From: Jimgerdemannia flammicorona
Lineage: Eukaryota > Mucoromycota > Endogonomycetes > Endogonales > Endogonaceae
DNA length: 15,220 bases
Assembly: GCA_003990745.1 (NCBI GenBank)
Contig: RBNI01003781.1
Location: forward strand, 1-15,220
Direction of reading: 5' to 3'
This document shows, one piece after another, positions 9,994-15,220 of the stretch (position 1 is its first letter; every line of letters begins with the position of its first letter). The notes beneath the pieces were generated by a model. That model was given only the letters and a program-made list of their open reading frames with translations, made no database searches and was not told the DNA's origin. The position numbers were made by a program, and so were the translations under genes.

Positions 9994-11484
9994 ATGACTA
10001 CCATTCAACCCGAAAGTGGTCTCAGCCTGCAAGACGACGTCGTCACTCTCCTCACGGACCCAATCTACCATGACCTAACCATCGTCTGCACCGACAACTT
10101 TGAGACCACCGTCTGCCGCGCCTTCCTCGCTTCGCGATCGTCCGTCCTCAAGCGCATGATCTACGGAGAAGGCCGCGTTCCAACTGATAAGATTAAACTC
10201 GATGCCATAAAATCGCCAGGTCTCTGCGTCGCACTCCACTATATCCATACCGAGACCACTGGCGATAACTTGCTTTCGCCTTCAGAGGCCGTCGAGGCCT
10301 ACCATGCTGCGATCCTCTTCCATCTCCCAAAACTTAAGAAGCTCGTCTTGGAAAAGGCTGACTGGGAGAGCCGGAATCTGACTGACTCCAGGGCACTGCT
10401 TGAAAGGGCCTTCGATTTGATCTCCCCCAACGATGTCTCAAACGCAGATCTGTACGACATCCTACTCGATCCATTCTGCAAGCGCACCCTTGAGGCCGGA
10501 GAACTGAACGGTCTTTCTGACGGGGTGCTGGAGCTTCTCCTCACACGGACCAAGTCTCCTGAGGCATCCTTTAACACTGACGAACACAAACTCTTGCTAT
10601 GCGTCATCGACTGGGCGTGGTCCCGCGGCGAAAACGTGCCATGCGACGTCGAACGCCATGCGCGTTTGAAACGGCTCGAGTTTCCGACAGAGCCATACGG
10701 TGATCCAAGCGAGGACATGCGTGTCAGCCTCGTGAACGACGGCACGCGGGAGTCACTCCTCAAAATGTGGCACCACTTGAAGCTCGCCCTTATCTGCCCG
10801 CATCGCTTGAAGTTCATGATGGATGCCGTTGATGCGCTCACGGACACGTCACCGCATTACGCGGCCTTTTACGAGCACGCTTGCGCGAGCGTCCAGTGCC
10901 CTGCTGGACATCCGTCGAAGATGCGTGGGAAGCCGCAGACACCACCGCCACCGCCGCCGCCGCCGCCGTGCGTTAAATGGCGGCTCGGAGCCGATATTAT
11001 CGTGTCGGACAACGGTGCAGTCGTTTCACTCAATACCGAAAGCTGCCTGCTGGCGAGCATCGTCGCACCTCTTACAGTGTCATGTGAATGGAACATTGTG
11101 ATTGAAGCAACCGGGATACATCCATTCTCCGAGGAATCAGTGAACAACTTGGGATTGATTTCGCAGTATTACAACGAATTTCACTCGTACTGGACGTCAG
11201 AGACAGTTTCTTTGTGGGTTTTTTGTACACGAGGTTCAGAAATAGCTCATATATTCCCAGGGACAACCGGAGAATTAAAAGTTGGGTACGGCCAAGCTCT
11301 CAATCCTGGAGATGTTGTCACTTTCCACCTGGACATGGATGGAACCAGTCGCACCTGTTCGCTCTCGATCAATGGATACAATTACGGTGTTGCATGGCGC
11401 GATCTTCCCGACAAGGTGTATCCTGCCGTTTACCTCTGGCCTGGTGCCCGATATCGATATCAATTGAAATCCGATGCCATATGA
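9994..11484 (+). CDS. BTB-BACK-SPRY protein A (putative Cullin-3 adaptor)
   Basis: A single-exon gene of 496 residues. Residues about 16-120 read as a BTB/POZ domain: YHDLTIVC, then CRAFLASRSSVLKRMIYG (the usual HxxxLaarSxvFxxm element), KIKLD, and LHYIHTETTG. Residues about 130-260 are helical and BACK-like, with LNGLSDGVLELLL and LLLCVIDWAW. Residues 317-325 are nine prolines encoded by CCA/CCG repeats. Residues about 328-490 resemble SPRY: CEWNIVIE, GDVVTFHLDMDG, INGYNYGVAW and VYPAVYLW. In known proteins this architecture pairs Cullin-3 binding with substrate recognition, so a ubiquitin-ligase adaptor role is inferred, not shown. No signal peptide or membrane segment is seen, which suggests a cytoplasmic or nuclear protein. 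The start is fixed by homology with copy B. Relative to B, the C-terminus is cut short by 17 residues through a 4-nt difference. CpG-rich codon use contrasts with the flanking transposons. Confidence 0.92.
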   Translation: MTTIQPESGLSLQDDVVTLLTDPIYHDLTIVCTDNFETTVCRAFLASRSSVLKRMIYGEGRVPTDKIKLDAIKSPGLCVALHYIHTETTGDNLLSPSEAVEAYHAAILFHLPKLKKLVLEKADWESRNLTDSRALLERAFDLISPNDVSNADLYDILLDPFCKRTLEAGELNGLSDGVLELLLTRTKSPEASFNTDEHKLLLCVIDWAWSRGENVPCDVERHARLKRLEFPTEPYGDPSEDMRVSLVNDGTRESLLKMWHHLKLALICPHRLKFMMDAVDALTDTSPHYAAFYEHACASVQCPAGHPSKMRGKPQTPPPPPPPPPCVKWRLGADIIVSDNGAVVSLNTESCLLASIVAPLTVSCEWNIVIEATGIHPFSEESVNNLGLISQYYNEFHSYWTSETVSLWVFCTRGSEIAHIFPGTTGELKVGYGQALNPGDVVTFHLDMDGTSRTCSLSINGYNYGVAWRDLPDKVYPAVYLWPGARYRYQLKSDAI

Positions 11485-11661
11485 TCGGTCACAGGAATTC
11501 AGTCTGTGATAATACCAAATTCATATTGTAACGTGGGGCAACTTGCCTTTGCAGATAGTGCAATAGTCCATCATCTTTATGTACGACAGCGTTTTTCTAT
11601 CAAGATATATCTGTAATATAAGATAGCTACATATCCATTAATTTTGTTCTTTTTCCTGGAA

Positions 11662-11667
11662 AATAAA
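11662..11667 (+). terminator. Polyadenylation signal of gene A
   Basis: AATAAA within CTGGAAAATAAAA lies 178 bp after the stop codon. The same CTGGAAAATAAAA context follows gene B, which argues for a real 3' end element. Confidence 0.5.
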
Positions 11668-11895
11668 ATTCAGGAAGGTGCGCACGCACTTTGGTGACAA
11701 CCTCCCGATGACAAAATTGATATTTTACATCACAGTCGTTGGTTATACTGGATTACCTCTCAAGAATTTCTGCCCAATAATGACTATTATGACCAATGTG
11801 CACGTCCTTGTGGTCATCAGTGCCGTTGTTTCTTCTCTTCGCTCTTTTTGTTTATCTGGCCCAACGCTCCGTTGCTTGTTTACGTCGCGCAATTC

Positions 11896-11914
11896 TTTTT
11901 TTTTTTTTTTTTTT
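11896..11914. repeat. T19 homopolymer in unit A
   Basis: Nineteen T bases follow CGCGCAATTC. The corresponding place in unit B (about 15000-15030) has only short T runs, so this grew or was inserted after duplication. Confidence 0.8.
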
Positions 11915-12140
11915 CCGGTATCGCATGTCCCGTAATAATATGGGATTTACAACCAATTATGACATGCCATACTGCTGATGCCACTAGATAATTAGCTTTC
12001 GAAATAATGATACACTTAAGTCAACTCTCTAGTGAAATATCGTCATTAATATACATATATATATATAAATACATCAGAAGACCTGCGAAATCCGGCCCAA
12101 GAAAGGCGACTCAAAGGAGCGACGAGATTCCATGGGAAAT

Positions 12141-12215
12141 TAGTGCTCCGAACGGAACGGGACTTGTCCCGTCTCGTTCTGTCTCGGCCTCGTACGGGAC
12201 ACTGCGACGTCTCAA
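12141..12215 (+). mobile_element. Second hAT-type terminus with subterminal repeats
   Basis: TAGTGCTCCGAACGG at 12141 matches the inferred terminus of the hAT element at 1931 in 13 of its first 14 bases. It is followed by palindromic CGGGAC-TT-GTCCCG and repeated GTCTCG words, typical of the subterminal regions of Ac-like hATs. The left flank TGGGAAAT (12133-12140) would be the 8-bp target copy. No matching right end is seen before 12900, so this may be a truncated or solo end, or a non-autonomous relative. It lies between the two duplicated gene units. Confidence 0.5.
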
Positions 12216-12287
12216 GATTGCCTTTCAAAGTCTCGACAGATTGGCAAATCTTCCTCTTTTTGGCAAATGGCGACAATTCCAAGACAA

Positions 12288-12432
12288 TGATTTGCTAAAA
12301 GGCGATAATTTGCCAAAGGGTGACGAAGGGCGACGATTTTCCAAAAGGCGACGATTGCCAAAAGGCGACGATTTGCGTCAAAGGCGATGATTTGTCAAAG
12401 GTGACGAGGCGACGATTTGCCAAAAGGCGATT
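12288..12432. repeat. Minisatellite of about 17 bp, six to seven degenerate units
   Basis: The core unit AAAAGGCGACGATTTGCC recurs with substitutions and small insertions. A reverse-oriented word, TTGGCAAATC, lies just upstream at 12241-12250, and TTTGGCAAATGG at about 12259-12270. The array could therefore fold back on itself. The open frames across it are taken as repeat artefacts. Confidence 0.8.
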
Positions 12433-12589
12433 GTTAGAAGGCAAAAGGCACCACGTACGAGAACACGTATCACTCCCGTTCGATCGTACTCTTATATGCC
12501 CCCTTTTGTCTTGAAGACAAATACTCTGCGGAATGCTCGTCGATGATGTCGGTTTATCTACCTTAAAGAAAAAGGTGTGGTTGAACACA
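12433..12589. other. Spacer without recognisable feature
   Basis: Between the minisatellite and the 91/73-bp repeat I see no gene, motif or repeat worth naming. Confidence 0.5.
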
Positions 12590-12755
12590 TCGCTCTAAAA
12601 AATTAAACCGCATCCTTGCCAGTCTGGCGATTAACGATGTGGCGAGCGATCTGTTTGCATTAGCGTACCAGTTCCCGAAATATCGCTCTAAAAGACTAAA
12701 CCGCATCCTTGCCGGTCTGGCGATTAACAATTCGTGTATATACCAGTTCCGGAAT
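12590..12755. repeat. Tandem direct repeat, 91-bp and 73-bp copies
   Basis: Copy 1 is 12590-12680 and copy 2 is 12683-12755. Both begin TCGCTCTAAAA, share AAACCGCATCCTTGCC and TCTGGCGATTAAC, and end near TACCAGTTCC. Copy 2 is shorter by about 18 bp in the middle. The minus-strand frame across both gives a repeated LIAR-x-ARMRF peptide, which simply reflects the DNA repeat. No known family is recognised. Confidence 0.8.
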
Positions 12756-12771
12756 TGAAGTAGTCGTGTTG

Positions 12772-12774
<3 letters not shown>

Positions 12775-12803
<29 letters not shown>
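12775..12803. repeat. T29 homopolymer
   Basis: Twenty-nine T bases stand between the direct repeats and the start of duplication unit B. They could be the A-tail of a minus-strand retroposed copy, but no element body is recognised to the right. Confidence 0.8.
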
Positions 12804-12806
<3 letters not shown>

Positions 12807-13111
12807 ATAAATGTCTGGCCTCGTATGCGATATCTTGGTGGCATGGGAGTGGACATGGGTTCAGGTTGCAGAGAAGGAGGGGAATGGTTTGTCGATAATA
12901 TTGGGTATGGTGGATTTTGCGAAACTGCATTTGGAGATTGCAGGATTGTCTTCATTGCGTTTGAATTGTGCAAGTCCAATGTCTGCCGTGCAGTTACTTG
13001 GTTTAAACATGTTAGTCTTTTGTAAATACATACAGAGACAAACAGCCTGCAATAGACAAGTACCCTTTACTTGTTGACGAGACACATTGCAGTGCGACCA
13101 TAACAGATAAT

Positions 13112-13117
13112 CACGTG
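13112..13117 (+). promoter_or_regulatory. E-box upstream of gene B
   Basis: CACGTG ends 40 bp before the chosen ATG. It is preceded by AATCACGTG, much as in copy A (TTATCACGTG). It is followed by the shared GGCAATTTGTCAA. No TATA-like word is present nearby, unlike copy A. Confidence 0.4.
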
Positions 13118-13157
13118 GAAATTGTCATTGGCAATTTGTCAACCTCTCTACTTAACC

Positions 13158-14705
13158 ATGACTTCCACCACCACCCAGCCCGAAAGTGGTCTCAGCCTGC
13201 AAGGCGACGTCGTCACTCTCCTCACAGACCCAATCTACCATGACCTAACCATCGTCTGCGCCGACAACTCTGAGACCACCGCCTGCCGCTCCTTCCTCGC
13301 TTCGCGGTCGTCCGTCCTCAAGCGCATGATCTACGGAGAAGGCCGCGTTCCCCCTAGCAAGATTAAACTCGATGCCGTCAAATCGTCAGGCCTCTGCGTC
13401 GTCCTCCGCTATATCCATACCGAGACCACTGGCGATAACTTGCTTTCGCCTTCAGAGGCCGTCGAGGCCTACCATGCCGCGACCCTCCTCCATCTCCCCA
13501 AGCTCAAGAAGCTCGTCCTGAAAAAGGCTGACTGGGAGAGCCGGAATCTAACTGACGCCAGGGCGCTACTTGAAAGGGCCTTCAATTTGATCTCCCCCAA
13601 CGATACCTCGAACGCGGATCTGTACAACATTCTCCTCGATCCATTCTGCAAGCGCACTCTTGAGGTCGGAGAGCTGAACGGCCTTTCTGATGGGGTGCTC
13701 GAGTTTCTCCTCACATGGACCAAGTCTCCTGAGGCCCCCTTTAATACTAATGAGTACAAACTCTTGCTATGCGTCGTCGACTGGGCGTGGTCCCGCGGCG
13801 AAAACGTGCCATGCGACGTCGAGCGCCACGCACGTTTGAGACGGCTCGAGTTTCCAACAGAGCCATACGGTGATCCAAGCGAGAATACACGCGTCAGCCT
13901 CGCGAACGACATCACACGGAAGTCGCTCCTCAAAATGTGGCATCACGTGAAGCTTCCCCTTATCTGCCCGCACCGCTTGAAGTTCATGATGGATGCTGTT
14001 GATGCGCTCACCGACACGTCGCCGCATTACGCGGCCCTTTCCGAGTACGCTTGCGCAAACGTCCAGTGCCCTACCGGACATCCGCCGAAGGTGCGCGGGA
14101 GGCCGCCGCCGCCGCCGGTATTACCAATGCCGGCGTGCGTTAAATGGCGGCTCGGAGCCGATATTATCGTGTCGGACAACGGTGCAGTCGTTGAATTCAA
14201 TACCGAGAGTTGCCTGATGGCGAGCACTGCTGCACCTCTTACAGTGCCATGTGAATGGAACATTGTCATTGAATCCATCGGGATACATCCATTCTCCAAG
14301 AAACCAGTGAACGATGTGGGATTGGTTTCGCAGAATTACAACAAATATAACTCAAACTGGATGATGGAGGCGGATACTTCTCGGTGGATTTTTCATACAT
14401 GGGATTCAAATGTAGCTCAAATATTCCCAGGGACAACTGGAGGATCTATGGATAGGTACGGCCAAGCTCTCAACCCTGGAGATGTTGTCACTTTCCATCT
14501 GGACATGGATGGGACAAGTCACACCTGTTCGCTCTTGATCAATGGACGCAATTACGGTATTGCATGGCGCGATCTTCCCGAGAAGGTGTATCCTGCCGTT
14601 TGCCTCTGGCCTGGTTCCCGATATCGTTATCAATTGAAATCTGATGACATAACTATGATCGATCGCAGAAATTTGTTCTCTAATAATACCGAATTCACAT
14701 TGTAA
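13158..14705 (+). CDS. BTB-BACK-SPRY protein B (paralogue of A)
   Basis: A single-exon gene of 515 residues in the same domain order as protein A: BTB about 18-122, BACK-like about 132-262, a shorter proline linker (about 316-325), SPRY about 329-492. The ATG at 13158 (context TAACCATGA) is preferred over an in-frame ATG at 13122. The reasons are that it aligns with the only start of copy A and that the intervening bases align with non-coding leader in A. By hand count it differs from A at about 41 of 310 residues before the linker. Differences are far denser at about 372-432 inside SPRY, and the C-terminal 60 residues of the domain are again well conserved. It ends with 17 residues (to NNTEFTL) absent from A. 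The long minus-strand open frames inside both genes are antisense shadows. The role is inferred as for A: substrate adaptor of a Cullin-3-type ligase. Confidence 0.92.
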   Translation: MTSTTTQPESGLSLQGDVVTLLTDPIYHDLTIVCADNSETTACRSFLASRSSVLKRMIYGEGRVPPSKIKLDAVKSSGLCVVLRYIHTETTGDNLLSPSEAVEAYHAATLLHLPKLKKLVLKKADWESRNLTDARALLERAFNLISPNDTSNADLYNILLDPFCKRTLEVGELNGLSDGVLEFLLTWTKSPEAPFNTNEYKLLLCVVDWAWSRGENVPCDVERHARLRRLEFPTEPYGDPSENTRVSLANDITRKSLLKMWHHVKLPLICPHRLKFMMDAVDALTDTSPHYAALSEYACANVQCPTGHPPKVRGRPPPPPVLPMPACVKWRLGADIIVSDNGAVVEFNTESCLMASTAAPLTVPCEWNIVIESIGIHPFSKKPVNDVGLVSQNYNKYNSNWMMEADTSRWIFHTWDSNVAQIFPGTTGGSMDRYGQALNPGDVVTFHLDMDGTSHTCSLLINGRNYGIAWRDLPEKVYPAVCLWPGSRYRYQLKSDDITMIDRRNLFSNNTEFTL

Positions 14706-14796
14706 GCTGCCTTTGCAGAGAGTACAGATAGTATGGCGGCGTTTGCCTATCAATGAGATGACTATATATTCATTATTCTTATTCCTTATTCTGGAA

Positions 14797-14802
14797 AATA
14801 AA
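14797..14802 (+). terminator. Polyadenylation signal of gene B
   Basis: AATAAA within CTGGAAAATAAAA lies 92 bp after the stop codon, at the place equivalent to the signal after gene A. Confidence 0.5.
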
Positions 14803-14805
14803 AGG

Positions 14806-15220
14806 TGTCGCACGCACTTTGTTGCCAATCCCGAATGACGAAGCCAATATTTTGCACCACGGTCGTCGGATAATACTGGATTATTCTCAAGGATTTCTGA
14901 CTGGCTAATGATTCCTATTAGTTATTGATGGTCAATGCGCACGTCCTTGTAGTTATTCATACTGTCGTTGCCCAATGATCCCTTGCTTGTTGGACGTCAC
15001 GCAATGTTCAGTTGTTTTTGTGTTGCGAAGTCTCAATAACATGGAAATTTCACAACATTTGATGATATGCCATACTCCCGATCTGTGCTCATACCACTAA
15101 ATAATTGGCTTTGAAACATTGAATAAACATCTCTCAAATATTTGATATACTTTAGTAACTCTTTAATGAAAATGATGTCCTACATATGTTTTCAGGAACA
15201 GCTTTTTTTTTTCTTTTTTT
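14806..15220. other. Downstream flank of gene B, no gene
   Basis: The sequence aligns with the flank of gene A (about 11680-12050) but no open frame is shared between the two, so it is treated as non-coding. The window ends in a T-rich run (15203-15220). Confidence 0.6.

Larger units (their letters stand above)
9686..12060 (+). repeat. Tandem duplication unit A
   Basis: Upstream flank, gene and downstream flank all align with 12900-15195 in the same orientation. Shared landmarks are the upstream block with AACATGTT (about 9757), the CACGTG box, the single-exon gene, the AATAAA site, a block with CGCACGCACTTTG (about 11682), and a tail with GACATGCCATACT (about 11960). Copy A has extra bases in the proximal promoter and a long T run at 11896 that copy B lacks. 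Confidence 0.85.
12900..15195 (+). repeat. Tandem duplication unit B
   Basis: This is the second copy of the unit at 9686-12060, in direct orientation, with the gene starts 3,164 bp apart. It carries an insertion of about 25 bp near 12915-12940 relative to A. It lacks the extra proximal promoter bases of A. Homology continues past the gene through GATATGCCATACT (about 15064) to near the window end. Confidence 0.85.

Noticed and set aside
10299..10847. Long minus-strand open frame inside gene A, with a counterpart at 13469-13933 inside gene B
   Set aside because: Both are antisense to well-supported BTB-BACK coding sequence. The duplication explains their shared presence, and the Ser/Arg-rich translation resembles no family.
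10823..11147. Open frames over the proline linker and SPRY region in other frames (both strands)
   Set aside because: Low-complexity Arg-, Gly- or His-rich translations created by the CCG repeat; no conserved motif.
11678..11978. Plus-strand open frames downstream of gene A with a poly-Phe tail
   Set aside because: The Phe run is the T19 homopolymer, and the corresponding DNA in unit B does not keep the frame.
12007..12588. Open frames over the spacer between the gene copies (both strands)
   Set aside because: They translate the minisatellite into repeated KGDD-like or FGKSSPF-like peptides and include hAT-type terminal DNA.
12563..13085. Minus-strand frames with poly-Lys and LIARxARMRF repeats
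   Set aside because: Poly-Lys is the T29 run and the repeated peptide is the 91/73-bp DNA repeat; no independent coding support.
13122..13157. Upstream in-frame ATG of gene B giving 12 extra N-terminal residues
   Set aside because: Copy A has no in-frame equivalent and the bases align with its untranslated leader, so 13158 is the better start.

Overview
The window looks like nuclear DNA of a repeat-rich filamentous fungus. The grounds are short GT-AG introns in a transposase relic, a fungal-style chromovirus riddled with C-to-T and G-to-A changes resembling repeat-induced point mutation, and intronless CpG-rich genes set in an AT-rich transposon background. The phylum cannot be fixed from this sequence. 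BTB-BACK-SPRY proteins and kinesin-light-chain-type TPR arrays would suit a gene-family-rich early-diverging lineage as well as Dikarya, but that is inference.

Layout. Bases 1-1931 are the 5' part of a degenerate hAT DNA transposon on the minus strand. It has a putative ATG at 1500, a split BED zinc finger, hAT transposase core blocks, two inferred introns, a subterminal tandem-repeat array and a recognisable outer terminus at 1931. Bases 2115-8210 are a structurally complete but dead Ty3/gypsy chromovirus. It has two LTRs of about 460 bp with perfect 10-bp inverted ends, a polypurine tract, a mutated 5-bp target duplication, and relics of protease, RT-RNase H, integrase and chromodomain in order. 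Nearly every catalytic or zinc-binding residue I can place is altered by a C-to-T or G-to-A transition. Bases 8211-9685 are AT-rich and hold no intact gene, but include a clear relic of a TPR array of about 43-residue repeats.

From about 9686 to 15195 the character changes to GC-richer, CpG-containing DNA. It is a tandem direct duplication of about 2.3 kb carrying two intact paralogous genes on the plus strand (9994-11484 and 13158-14705). Each encodes an N-terminal BTB/POZ domain, a BACK-like helical region, a proline-rich linker and a C-terminal SPRY-like domain. The architecture suggests a Cullin-3 substrate adaptor, with BTB contacting the ligase and SPRY recognising a target. The paralogues are nearly 90% identical by eye over most of their length. 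They differ sharply in one stretch of about 60 residues inside the SPRY domain, and at the C-terminus.

The two copies are separated by about 840 bp (12061-12899) of repeat debris: a second hAT-type terminus, a 17-bp minisatellite, a tandem 91/73-bp direct repeat and a 29-base poly-T run. The most interesting signals are the focal SPRY divergence between tandem paralogues, the shared hAT terminus at two loci, and the uniform transition-type inactivation of the chromovirus.
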